A DNA stretch of 13,418 bases from JABDGC01 sp964449835 (GTDB lineage Bacteria > Pseudomonadota > Gammaproteobacteria > DSM-16500): contig CAYVBZ010000062.1 of assembly GCA_964449835.1 (NCBI GenBank), positions 1 through 13,418 of the forward strand. Direction: 5' to 3'. Below, piece by piece: positions 1-6,405 of the stretch. The notes under the pieces were generated by a model, which was given only the letters and a program-made list of their open reading frames with translations, was not told where the DNA came from and made no database searches. Numbering within the stretch: position 1 is the first letter of the stretch; each line of letters begins with the position of its first letter. The translations under genes and the position numbers were made by a program.

Positions 1-588
1 GTTTAATTCATTTTCACCGTTTCCACGTTCAATCGTATACTGTTCCCCAGCAATAAAATACTGAAAAGGGCTGTCCGGATTATCATCACTATATAAAGCT
101 AATTTTTTCAGCGTTGTTTCTTCTTCCGTTTCGTCGTTCGAAGGCATTAAATAAAGATCACAGCCATCTCTGCCGCAGTCTTCCGCACCTAAGGCTAGTT
201 GCAGAGCGGTACCTTGCAGTTTGCGTTTATAACGCTGCCCATCAAGGGTGAATTGCGTATAGTCCGTGGTTTCTCCCTCGAATAACAATAGTTCGGGGGA
301 CCGTGAAACGAGAGCGGTAGCTTGTTGTTTTTTTCCATGAGCGACAAACCAGAGTAACTGTCCCAAGTCCTTCTCAAATTCAGGGGCCGCGTTTTGAAGC
401 TCTGGAATTTTGTAAAAAAACCGAGGATTTGTGTTTGCCAGTTGCGCGAGTGCTGAGGTACGTACAAAGCTAAACAGCGTATACCTGAACACATCATTAT
501 GTGCCCAAGAAGCTAGATGGCGGCCTTTATATTCTTTATCTTCTTTTTCTTCCAACGCGCTATTTTCGTTTTTTCTCGAATAAGCCAT
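1..588 (-). CDS. Effector-like protein with ankyrin-like segment, 5' part (partial)
   Basis: An open frame of 196 codons starts at ATG 588-586 and runs leftward off the window with no stop, so the C-terminus is missing. The start is preceded by GAGG (597-594) with a 5-nt spacer and by a sigma70-like promoter. The N-terminus is very charged (EEKEDKEYKGR, residues 13-23). Residues 77-112 read like an ankyrin helix pair (QLLWFVAHGKK, then SPELLLFEGETTDYT), followed by GTALQLALGAEDCG at about 126-139. A 'TDY...GTALQLALGAED' stretch resembles a family I associate with Legionella effector-like proteins; this is recognition from memory, not a search. There is no signal peptide or membrane segment, which fits a cytoplasmic or translocated protein. 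Substrate and secretion route are unknown. I am sure it is a real coding frame and less sure of the family. Confidence 0.8.
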   Translation of the reverse strand, partial: MAYSRKNENSALEEKEDKEYKGRHLASWAHNDVFRYTLFSFVRTSALAQLANTNPRFFYKIPELQNAAPEFEKDLGQLLWFVAHGKKQQATALVSRSPELLLFEGETTDYTQFTLDGQRYKRKLQGTALQLALGAEDCGRDGCDLYLMPSNDETEEETTLKKLALYSDDNPDSPFQYFIAGEQYTIERGNGENELN

Positions 589-625
589 GAAACCCTCGTT
601 TTGTTTGTAATAATAATTGGGCAAA

Positions 626-654
626 ATAATAACATTAAATGTTTTTTTGTTCAA
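626..654 (-). promoter_or_regulatory. Sigma70-like promoter for the minus-strand gene
   Basis: Read on the minus strand, TTGAAC (654-649, 4 of 6 consensus) is separated by exactly 17 nt from TATTAT (631-626, 5 of 6). The predicted transcript would start near 619 and give a leader of about 30 nt before the ATG at 588. Position and spacing fit the effector-like gene; no operator is obvious. Confidence 0.55.
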
Positions 655-811
655 TTAGAATCTTTTTGATAAGCGACTCCCGGTCTTTGCTCTCAAAGCA
701 GGACCCGGGCGTTGCGATTTCTTCTGAAATCACAGTCAAAGACAGCAGGAAATATCTATCTCATCAAAGGCGGAGGTCAAAAAACACCCTGGCCCCACCT
801 GCAGGTTAATA
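655..811. other. Structured intergenic stretch, two hairpins
   Basis: The gap from 589 to 925 holds no convincing gene. Apart from the promoter and operators listed separately, it contains two potential hairpins. One is CTTTG (685-689), loop CTCT, CAAAG (694-698), nested in CCCGG (679-683) and CCGGG (705-709). The other is GATTTC (716-721), loop TTCT, GAAATC (726-731). Neither is followed by a T run, so neither is a clear terminator. They may be remnants of a dispersed repeat. No coding homology was recognised in six frames. Confidence 0.35.
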
Positions 812-854
812 TTTATGCATAAAACTGTCAAATTTAGACAGTTTTATGCATAAA
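812..854. promoter_or_regulatory. Distal AbiEi operator: perfect 43-bp palindrome
   Basis: The left arm TTTATGCATAAAACTGTC (812-829) and right arm GACAGTTTTATGCATAAA (837-854) are perfect 18-bp reverse complements around a 7-nt spacer. The right arm ends where the -35 region of the abiE promoter begins. The inner core (AACTGTC, 7 nt, GACAGTT) recurs at 894-912. AbiEi antitoxins are known to autorepress by binding inverted repeats in their promoter, so this is very probably an operator. The binding itself is inferred. Confidence 0.7.
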
Positions 855-883
855 CTTAAAAAAATAAAAAAATATGCTATAAT
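855..883 (+). promoter_or_regulatory. abiE promoter with extended -10
   Basis: TGCTATAAT (875-883) is a perfect extended -10 (TGnTATAAT). A weak -35 candidate, CTTAAA (855-860, 3 of 6), lies 17 nt upstream. A weak -35 is normal for extended -10 promoters. The start point would fall near 890, just before the second operator, so a bound antitoxin would cover the transcription start. Confidence 0.65.
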
Positions 884-893
884 TATTCCTGAA

Positions 894-912
894 ACTGTCA
901 AATAATGACAGT
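894..912. promoter_or_regulatory. Proximal AbiEi operator
   Basis: ACTGTCA (894-900) and TGACAGT (906-912) form a 7-bp inverted repeat around AATAA. It matches the core of the 812-854 palindrome (AACTGTCAAAT, then GACAGT), with centres 70 bp apart. It sits directly downstream of the predicted transcription start and upstream of the AGGA ribosome-binding site (916-919), a repressing position. A possible ATG at 905 lies inside this operator. Confidence 0.65.
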
Positions 913-925
913 ATTAGGACATATC

Positions 926-1564
926 ATGAATAAACAATTATATAGGTCCCTTTTGACCTATCCGCGTCCTTATCTCTCAGACACTGAACTGGTGTCTCTA
1001 TTAAGCGGGACACCCGATAGCCGTTATAGCAAAGTAAAGCGTCTTTTGGCGCAAGACAAACTCTTACATATCCGTCGTGGCTTATATTGTTTGACGCCAG
1101 AATTAGGTTATTTCACAAAGCCCCATCCTTTTGAGCTGGCGCAGCATATCTATGGCCCTTCATTTATTAGCTTAGAATCAGCGCTGAGTTTTCACCAATT
1201 GATTCCAGAAACAGTCTATAGTTTCACCAGCGTGACAACGAAACGCTCCAAGGAATTTCAAACCCCTTTAGGGGTGTTCGCCTATTTGCACTTGCCATTA
1301 GAGCATTTTTATCTGGGCGTAGAGCGGATTCAGGAAAATGGCCGCCCGTTTTTTTTGGCCACGCCCTGGCGGGCAATTTGTGATTATGTCTATTGTTACC
1401 GGAAAGATTGGACAGATTTACAACCCTTACTGGAAAGCTTGCGGATCGATCGAGAAAATTTGCCAACAATCCGTAACGAGTTCTTGCAACTGTTGGATGA
1501 ATATTATCATCACCGCCGGTTGAGTCGTTTTTTGAAAGGGATTCAACGAGATTTGAGAGTGTAA
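926..1564 (+). CDS. abiEi: AbiEi family antitoxin / transcriptional regulator (type IV TA)
   Basis: A 212-residue protein of the AbiEi/COG5340 type. The N-terminal winged-helix region is visible as YLSDTELVSLL, then YSKVKRLLAQDKLLHIRRG and LYCLTPE, the typical 'R-x-G-x-Y' wing. The C-terminal half contains FISLESALSFHQLIPE and FLATPWRAICDYVY, which fit the AbiEi C-terminal domain. In this family the protein neutralises the AbiEii toxin without stable binding and represses its own operon. I chose ATG 926 because AGGA (916-919) lies 6 nt upstream; the upstream in-frame ATG 905 falls inside the operator palindrome and lacks a binding site. The toxin gene follows after 4 nt, so the two are one operon. 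The role in phage defence by abortive infection, or in locus maintenance, is from family knowledge and not from this sequence. Confidence 0.85.
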   Translation: MNKQLYRSLLTYPRPYLSDTELVSLLSGTPDSRYSKVKRLLAQDKLLHIRRGLYCLTPELGYFTKPHPFELAQHIYGPSFISLESALSFHQLIPETVYSFTSVTTKRSKEFQTPLGVFAYLHLPLEHFYLGVERIQENGRPFFLATPWRAICDYVYCYRKDWTDLQPLLESLRIDRENLPTIRNEFLQLLDEYYHHRRLSRFLKGIQRDLRV

Positions 1565-1568
1565 AAGC

Positions 1569-2444
1569 ATGAGCATTGAGCTGATTCAGCAAAGATTATT
1601 AAATTATCAATGTCAAACTGTTCTTGAACAGGAAAATGCCTTGAAGGAAATCGCCCAGGAAATTGCTTTAATGGCGCTTTCGCGAGCGGGTTTCTTTAGG
1701 GTGGCAGCTTTTCAAGGAGGAACTTGTCTACGGATTTTATATGGCTTGGAAAGGTTTTCAGAGGATTTGGATTTTGTCTTGGAAAAACCAGATAAAAAAT
1801 TTGATTGGGAACTTTATATCAAAGGCATGCAGGAAGAGTTTAGCGCCTATGGCTATATCCTGGAAGTGAGCAATAAAACCAAACTAGAGAAAGCGCTTAG
1901 AGTTGCATTCTTAAAGGCGGATTCAATCGGCGGGCTATTGCTTTTAAAAGATGCACGAAGCAATCGGCCCAAAATACAAATTAAATTGGAAATTGATGCC
2001 AATCCACCGGAAGGCTCGAATTATGAATTGAAGTACTTGGATTTTCCCTTGGCATTTAGTGTTCAAACACAGGATTTGCCAAGCCTTTTCGCTGGAAAAG
2101 CGCATGCTTTGCTCTGCCGTGACTATGTCAAAGGGCGGGATTGGTATGATTTTCTCTGGTATGTTTCTCGGCAGGTAAAAGTTAATTTTAAGCTCTTAAG
2201 TCACGCTTTAAAGCAGGCGGGCCCATGGAAAGGAAAAGACCCGAAAGTAACTAAGGAATGGTTTTTGCGAGCAATGAAAGTTAAAATAAGGCAAATTAAC
2301 TGGCAAGAAGTTAAACAAGATATTGCCCGCTTTTTGCAGCCGCGAGAATTACCCAGCCTGGCGCTATGGTCGGAGGCGTTTTTCCTTTCGCGTTTGGCCA
2401 AATTGGAGGCTTTTTTGAATGCTAAACACACCGATGTCAATTGA
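1569..2444 (+). CDS. abiEii: AbiEii family nucleotidyltransferase toxin (type IV TA)
   Basis: A 291-residue protein of the AbiEii/DUF1814 nucleotidyltransferase family, close to the usual length. The polymerase-beta-like core is clear: FQGGTCLR at about residues 48-55, then RFSEDLDFVL with the metal-binding D-x-D near 66-68, a second conserved strand IQIKLEIDANPP, and AGKAHALLCRDYVKGRDWYD at about 174-193, the usual AbiEii motif with catalytic Lys and Asp. Family members are GTP-binding nucleotidyltransferase-like toxins that are bacteriostatic and kept in check by AbiEi. All expected motifs are present, so it looks intact. The start codon lies 4 nt after the antitoxin stop. The 3' end overlaps the following glycosyltransferase by 26 nt, an odd arrangement that could couple expression of the two. 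Confidence 0.88.
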   Translation: MSIELIQQRLLNYQCQTVLEQENALKEIAQEIALMALSRAGFFRVAAFQGGTCLRILYGLERFSEDLDFVLEKPDKKFDWELYIKGMQEEFSAYGYILEVSNKTKLEKALRVAFLKADSIGGLLLLKDARSNRPKIQIKLEIDANPPEGSNYELKYLDFPLAFSVQTQDLPSLFAGKAHALLCRDYVKGRDWYDFLWYVSRQVKVNFKLLSHALKQAGPWKGKDPKVTKEWFLRAMKVKIRQINWQEVKQDIARFLQPRELPSLALWSEAFFLSRLAKLEAFLNAKHTDVN

Positions 2445-3372
2445 TACGGCCCTAAAAACCGCTTTGATCATCCCCGTCCTTAATGCGGAAGAGTATATTC
2501 CTGCGCTTTTTTCAGCCATTTTTCAGCAAAGCTACCTGCCACAGCAGGTCCTTGTCTTAGATTCAGAATCGACAGATCGCACCCGTGAACTTCTGGCCCC
2601 TTATCCTGTCCAAGTCCACAGCATTCAGCGCAAAGATTTTGACCATGGCGGCACGCGCCGTTTGGCGACGGAAATGGTGGATGCTGATATTTACCTTTTC
2701 ATGACCCAAGATGCTATTCCCGCTAATCCAGACAGTTTCCGGCATCTTGTTGCCGCTTTGTCCTCTGGGCCCAAAGTCGGCTGTGCCTATGGCCGTCAGT
2801 TACCCAAGCAGGACGCTGATGTTCTCGGCGCTTACGATCGTCTTTTCAATTACCCGGACCAAAGTCAATTGCGTTTTTATACGGACAAGGACGAGTACGG
2901 CATTAAAACCTGTTTTCTCTCTAATAGCTTCGCCGCTTACAAGAAAGAAGCCTTGCAAGCTGTTGGTGGTTTTCCTTCTAAGCTCATCTCGAGCGAAGAT
3001 ACTTATGTTGCCGCTAAAATGCTTTTAAAGGGTTATGGTGTTTCTTATGTTGCAGAATCCCAGGTCTATCACTCCCACAATATGCGCCTCAAAGAAAAGT
3101 TTCATCGTTATTTTTCCATCGGCGTCTTTCACGGCAAGGAAAACTGGCTGGTCCAGGCCTTCTCCGGCGCCTCCTCTGAAGGCTTGCGCTATTTGCGCAC
3201 GCAGCTGAAATATTTAATCAAGAATAATAAACTAAACTGGCTCCCCTATGCGATTCTCTCGACCGGGGCCAGTTATTTTTCCTATCAGCTGGGTTTGAGG
3301 GAGCGATTTATTCCCCTAATGCTTAAAAAGAAATGGGGTGTGAATAAAAAATACTGGTTAGGGCCTAGTTGA
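2419..3372 (+). CDS. Family 2 glycosyltransferase, rhamnosyltransferase-like
   Basis: A 317-residue GT-A fold glycosyltransferase of family 2. Visible motifs are the nucleotide-binding start LIIPVLNAE (16-24), VLDSESTDRT (46-55), FDHGGTR (74-80), the DxD-equivalent FMTQDA (94-99), SNSFAAYKK, and the acidic SEDTYVAAKML with E193/D194. The 'F-x-HGGTR' block is characteristic of RfbF/RfbN-type rhamnosyltransferases, and the rml genes in this window make the matching donor dTDP-L-rhamnose. Acceptor and linkage cannot be told. Start ATG 2419 has GGAGG (2405-2409) 9 nt upstream, inside the toxin gene; an alternative ATG at 2434 has no such site. There is no separate promoter, so transcription probably comes from the abiE promoter. 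A hydrophobic patch near residues 280-295 suggests peripheral membrane association. Confidence 0.87.
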   Translation: MLNTPMSIDTALKTALIIPVLNAEEYIPALFSAIFQQSYLPQQVLVLDSESTDRTRELLAPYPVQVHSIQRKDFDHGGTRRLATEMVDADIYLFMTQDAIPANPDSFRHLVAALSSGPKVGCAYGRQLPKQDADVLGAYDRLFNYPDQSQLRFYTDKDEYGIKTCFLSNSFAAYKKEALQAVGGFPSKLISSEDTYVAAKMLLKGYGVSYVAESQVYHSHNMRLKEKFHRYFSIGVFHGKENWLVQAFSGASSEGLRYLRTQLKYLIKNNKLNWLPYAILSTGASYFSYQLGLRERFIPLMLKKKWGVNKKYWLGPS

Positions 3373-3376
3373 TTCA

Positions 3377-4765
3377 ATGCTAAAAAAATATCCGCTTGCC
3401 TTACATATCTTTAGAAGAGATTTGCGCTTATACGATAACAGCGCTCTTTTGGAGGCGCTTAAATTATCAGAATGCGTCCTGCCTTGTTTTATTTTCGATA
3501 AGAGACAAATTGAAAATAATGCTTATAAAAGTGATCATAGTCTTCAGTTTATGGCTTGTTCCTTGCAAGAACTAGATGCTGAATTGAGGAAGAGACATTC
3601 TAAGCTTTATTTATTTTACGGTATTGCGGAAGAGGTGGTTGCTCAGTTGTTTCAACAGCGGAACATCAAGGCCGTTTTCATCAATCGTGACTACACTCCT
3701 TTTAGCCGAAAGCGTGATCAGAAAATTGCAGACCTTTGCCGCAATTTTAATATCGACTTTCACGCTTATGCGGACGCTTTATTGCATGAGCCTGAGGAAA
3801 TTGCTAAATCAGATCATCAGCCCTATACCGTGTTTTCTCATTTTTTAAAAAAGGCCTTACAGTTGCCTGTACAAGCGCCAAAAAATAATTCGGCTGAAAA
3901 TTACTACCAAAAACCCATCCGCCTTGAAAACCGGCAAGCGTTGAAAAAATTACTGCAACTCAAGAACCCGAAAATCTTTGTAAAGGGCGGCAGAATTGAG
4001 GCGCTTTCTTTATTAAAAAAAGTAAAGAATTTAGAGCAGTATCAAGAAATCCGCAATTTTCCCGCAGTTCAAGGCACGACGCGCTTGTCCGCGCATAATA
4101 AATTTGGCACGCTTTCAATCCGTGAATTTTATGCCGCCATTGTAAAAAATTTTAATGAAAATCATATACTCATTCATGAACTCCATTGGCGTGATTTTTT
4201 TACGCACATCGCTTTCCATTATCCGCGGGTTTTTGGGAAAGCCTTTCATGGTCAATATCAAGGAATTCAATGGAACCAAAATGAAAAACAGTTTCGCGCT
4301 TGGTGCCAAGGAGCGACCGGCTTTCCAATAGTGGATGCTGGCATGCGTGAGCTGAATGCCACAGGCTTTATGCATAATCGAGTTCGCATGATTGTCGCGT
4401 CTTTTCTCACAAAAGATTTGCACATCGATTGGCGGAAGGGCGAAAAATATTTCTCGCAGCAATTGGTGGACTACGATCCGGCTGTGAACAATGGTAACTG
4501 GCAATGGGCGGCTTCAACCGGCTGTGATGCGCAACCTTATTTCCGTATTTTTAACCCTTGGTTACAACAGCTAAAATTTGATCCTGATTGTCTCTACATC
4601 AAGCACTGGGTCCCGGAGCTGGCTGGCCTGTCACCCAAAACGATTCATGGCCTCAATAAAACCAGCACCACAAATTATCCCCCACCCATGGTTAACCATC
4701 TACTTGAGAGCCAAAGAGCCAAAGTCATGTATAAAAAAGCTAGGGGCTGTTTACAATTGAAGTAA
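3377..4765 (+). CDS. phrB: Deoxyribodipyrimidine photolyase (class I CPD photolyase)
   Basis: A 462-residue photolyase, near the length of the E. coli enzyme. It uses FAD and blue light to split cyclobutane pyrimidine dimers. The N-terminal alpha/beta antenna domain begins LHIFRRDLRLYDN. The FAD domain shows TRLSAHNKFGTLS (about 235-247), ELHWRDFF, GFPIVDAGMREL, FMHNRVRMIVASFLTKDL, and NNGNWQWAASTGCDAQPYFR. By alignment from memory to E. coli PhrB, the Trp electron-transfer triad is intact (W299, W352, W375), as is the Asn that contacts the flavin (N371). One conserved position differs: 'GWMHNR' is GFMHNR. The gene starts 4 nt after the glycosyltransferase stop and has no strong ribosome-binding site, suggesting translational coupling. 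The last residues (about RGCLQLK) are encoded by the arm of the 40-bp inverted repeat, so the natural C-terminus may have been replaced. Confidence 0.95.
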   Translation: MLKKYPLALHIFRRDLRLYDNSALLEALKLSECVLPCFIFDKRQIENNAYKSDHSLQFMACSLQELDAELRKRHSKLYLFYGIAEEVVAQLFQQRNIKAVFINRDYTPFSRKRDQKIADLCRNFNIDFHAYADALLHEPEEIAKSDHQPYTVFSHFLKKALQLPVQAPKNNSAENYYQKPIRLENRQALKKLLQLKNPKIFVKGGRIEALSLLKKVKNLEQYQEIRNFPAVQGTTRLSAHNKFGTLSIREFYAAIVKNFNENHILIHELHWRDFFTHIAFHYPRVFGKAFHGQYQGIQWNQNEKQFRAWCQGATGFPIVDAGMRELNATGFMHNRVRMIVASFLTKDLHIDWRKGEKYFSQQLVDYDPAVNNGNWQWAASTGCDAQPYFRIFNPWLQQLKFDPDCLYIKHWVPELAGLSPKTIHGLNKTSTTNYPPPMVNHLLESQRAKVMYKKARGCLQLK

Positions 4766-4778
4766 TGGCTTAAGCTAA
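4739..4778 (+). repeat. 40-bp inverted repeat, left arm
   Basis: This block begins GCTAGGGGCTGTTTACAA and ends GCTTAAGCTAA. It matches the reverse complement of 6561-6600 at 39 of 40 positions (4767 is G, the partner gives C). It spans the photolyase stop codon (4763-4765). Together the arms enclose 1,782 bp. It could be the terminus of an inserted element, a duplicated junction, or a recombination site for inversion. No clear target-site duplication flanks the arms. Confidence 0.85.
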
Positions 4779-4782
4779 ATCT

Positions 4783-4837
4783 CCCTCTCCCGCCCCCTCA
4801 AGATAGACAAGATTGCTAGTTTAGAGTGCGGGAGAGG
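4783..4837. repeat. Palindromic dispersed repeat, copy 1
   Basis: CCTCTCCCGC (4784-4793) and GCGGGAGAGG (4828-4837) are perfect 10-bp inverted repeats around a 34-nt loop. The conserved outer parts CCCTCTCCCGCCC and TTAGAGTGCGGGAG recur at 13199-13250 with the same 34-nt loop length, while the loop middle is diverged. This is a REP-like element. It lies downstream of the photolyase gene and could incidentally end its transcript, but no T run follows. Confidence 0.75.
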
Positions 4838-4867
4838 ATTAATCCTGTCAACAGGCGGTAACGCAGA

Positions 4868-4984
4868 TTATTGCGCATCTAGCTCGTTGCGGGGAAGAAA
4901 TGCCACCCACCAGCACAGCTGCTTATTTTTTAAAGCGCAGAAGCGCCTGCCAGAGGAAGTGCTGTACATTTTATAGTCCATCAT
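4868..4984 (-). other. Small ORF of 38 codons, doubtful
   Basis: A minus-strand frame starts at ATG 4984-4982 (second ATG follows directly) and ends at TAA 4870-4868. It encodes a Cys/Trp-containing peptide with the stretch FCALKNKQLCWW. No good ribosome-binding site is visible and I recognise no family. It may be the tail of a decayed gene or chance. The rest of the 4838-5027 gap holds only short palindromes such as GGATTAATCC (4836-4845). Confidence 0.15.
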
Positions 4985-5027
4985 GATATATTTCTGACCA
5001 AATAGTTTTTAATAAAACGAGGTCATT

Positions 5028-6233
5028 ATGTCATTAAGTCGCCTTAAATCAGACGAAAACAAAGATGATGAAAAAGATGAACAGAATAATGCTATTAATT
5101 CTGCTCCACGCATAACCATTCAATTTTCCAGCGTACCAGAAGCCATTGCCCTTGATGAAGGCATATTTGAACTGAATACTAAAAATAACAACCCTGCAGC
5201 AGAAGCGATGGGAATTGTATTGGCAGAGAAGTGGTGTAATCTTAGTGACTTTGCAAAGTTAGCCTCATTAAGCAAAAACTGCAACAAATTTTTTCAACCC
5301 TCATTATTAGCTGCTAAAGTGTATTATGCTGCCCCACTGGCTGAGATAGAGCAGGAGATTCGAAACGCTTTCGCGAAAGATCCTACTATTTTATCAAGGA
5401 CGTTTCATTTAGGTGTGGCCAGCGGAACGCTGTCGCAGTTAGCGGTGATTGGTTTAGATCAAACGATTCGAAATGATCAGGATGCTATAGTCGACCAAGG
5501 CATGGCGGAAAAGATCTTAGAGCTGCATGCTGAATTATCCCGAGACACCTACAAACAAGCCTTAGAAAACACAAAGCTTGCGGCGCCGGTTGAAGAGGAG
5601 GAAGAAAAAAAGGACCGAGAATCCGCAAATGCTAAAGCTGTCGAGGACGTCTTTGATGCGATTCGAAGAAATAACTTAGATACAAAACAGGCTATAGCCG
5701 ATTTTAAAACCTGGGTAAAAAACCAGAAACCAAAGGTGATGACGGATAACCGCTATCACTTAAATCTGATTCATCTCATTTATTGTGCGTTTGACGTATT
5801 AGCAAATCGAGGTGATAGCTTACAAGGGTATCAGTATGGTGCCTTAGGTGACCAGTTTTGTTTTGAGGTGATTGGAGATGCCATTGAATCTGAACTTCCA
5901 CCCCGCATACAACAAATGTTAAGAAGCTCGCTTTATCATTTACTTAACTGGAATAGGGCGGCGCCACGTGACGTTGACCTTAATGCGACACTTTTTAAAT
6001 CGCATAAACCTTCATGGTCTTCTACTAAATTGCGGTTGGGGGTTGATTCTTATTATGATGATATTGGCGGGGGGGGTGCGGGGGCGCGGAGGGCCGCGTG
6101 GGGCGCCGGTGGGCGCCGCGGGGGGGGTGGGCGGCCATGCGGGCGCGCGGTTTTCAAAACTTATTACAGCAATTACATCAGCCGCTCAGAATTACACCAC
6201 GCCCGAAAAAACAGCCGAGGTCATGTTGCATAA
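5028..6233 (+). CDS. Effector-like protein of unknown function, frameshifted near its 3' end
   Basis: An open frame of 401 codons starts at ATG 5028, with GAGG (5019-5022) 5 nt upstream in an AAAACGAGG leader identical to that of the effector-like gene at 1-588. The N-terminus is highly charged and low in complexity (residues 8-22), and there is an acidic-basic run EEEEEKKDRES near residue 190. The middle contains NRYHLNLIHLIYCAFDVL and GYQYGALGDQFCFEVIGDAIE, which resemble the C-terminal part of Legionella-type effector-like proteins. There is no signal peptide or membrane helix. After YYDDIGGGG (about residue 348) the frame enters an 85-bp G-rich tract and leaves it in what looks like the wrong frame, ending in an improbable basic tail. 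The natural continuation appears to be in the next frame (6151 onward). Removing one base in the tract would give a 458-residue protein ending at 6405. Function unknown. Confidence 0.7.
   Translation: MSLSRLKSDENKDDEKDEQNNAINSAPRITIQFSSVPEAIALDEGIFELNTKNNNPAAEAMGIVLAEKWCNLSDFAKLASLSKNCNKFFQPSLLAAKVYYAAPLAEIEQEIRNAFAKDPTILSRTFHLGVASGTLSQLAVIGLDQTIRNDQDAIVDQGMAEKILELHAELSRDTYKQALENTKLAAPVEEEEEKKDRESANAKAVEDVFDAIRRNNLDTKQAIADFKTWVKNQKPKVMTDNRYHLNLIHLIYCAFDVLANRGDSLQGYQYGALGDQFCFEVIGDAIESELPPRIQQMLRSSLYHLLNWNRAAPRDVDLNATLFKSHKPSWSSTKLRLGVDSYYDDIGGGGAGARRAAWGAGGRRGGGGRPCGRAVFKTYYSNYISRSELHHARKNSRGHVA
6066..6150 (+). repeat. G-rich tract with two G8 runs
   Basis: Of these 85 bases only 7 are A or T, against surroundings near 40% G+C, and the plus strand carries most of the G. 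It includes eight-G runs at 6069-6076 and 6120-6127, plus several runs of 3-5 G. The reading frame of the effector-like gene appears to change inside it. It could be a slippage-prone tract, a G-quadruplex former, or a sequencing or assembly artefact. Confidence 0.75.
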
Positions 6234-6405
6234 TTTTGTAGGTTGTGAGCTAGGTATTTTCATGACTCCCCATTTTGGATTTGTTGCACAAATAGCTAAT
6301 TTTAATAATAATTTAAAACCGTTCGTCCTGAGGAAGTGCGTAGCACTGTCTCGAAGGACCTTCCTTAATCAAATCCTGTTGAATTTGAAGCAGAGCCTCT
6401 TTTAG
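6151..6405 (+). pseudogene. Out-of-frame 3' continuation of the effector-like gene
   Basis: Just after the G-rich tract, the frame one base ahead of the 5028 ORF reads FSKLITAITSAAQNYTTPE and goes on through TAEVMLHNFVGCELGIF. This looks like natural protein, whereas the in-frame alternative is rich in R, H and S. The frame remains open to 6405, but from about 6319 it translates a REP-like repeat (PFVLRKCVALS), so the true 3' end of the gene was probably overwritten by the repeat. I read 6151 to about 6318 as the original C-terminal coding part. The exact switch point inside the G-rich tract cannot be placed. Confidence 0.5.
6319..6360. repeat. REP-like hairpin (TTCGTCCTGAG...TCGAAGGAC type)
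   Basis: The sequence folds as GTCCT (6325-6329), GAG, AGTGC (6335-6339), loop GTA, GCACT (6343-6347), CTC, AGGAC (6355-6359), with short internal loops. This matches the widespread bacterial repeat CGTTCGTCCTGAG...TCGAAGGACG, often recognised by its translated peptides. It lies 5 nt beyond the stop codon of the GIY-YIG remnant on the other strand. Confidence 0.7.

Noticed and set aside
195..497. Minus-strand ORF of 100 codons
   Set aside because: It lies wholly inside the longer minus-strand frame 588-1 in another phase. That frame has a promoter, a ribosome-binding site and ankyrin-like protein sequence; this one has none.
905..925. Upstream ATG 905 as start of abiEi
   Set aside because: It falls inside the proximal operator palindrome and has no ribosome-binding site. 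ATG 926 has AGGA 6 nt upstream.
4783..4837. Intrinsic terminator for the photolyase gene
   Set aside because: The stem is strong, but the 34-nt loop is far too long, there is no T run, and the same structure recurs at 13199-13250 as a dispersed repeat.
5968..6405. A separate gene starting at 5968
   Set aside because: Its first 30 codons are an out-of-phase reading of the effector-like gene. Only the part after the G-rich tract looks like protein, which is better explained as the continuation of the same gene after a frame change.
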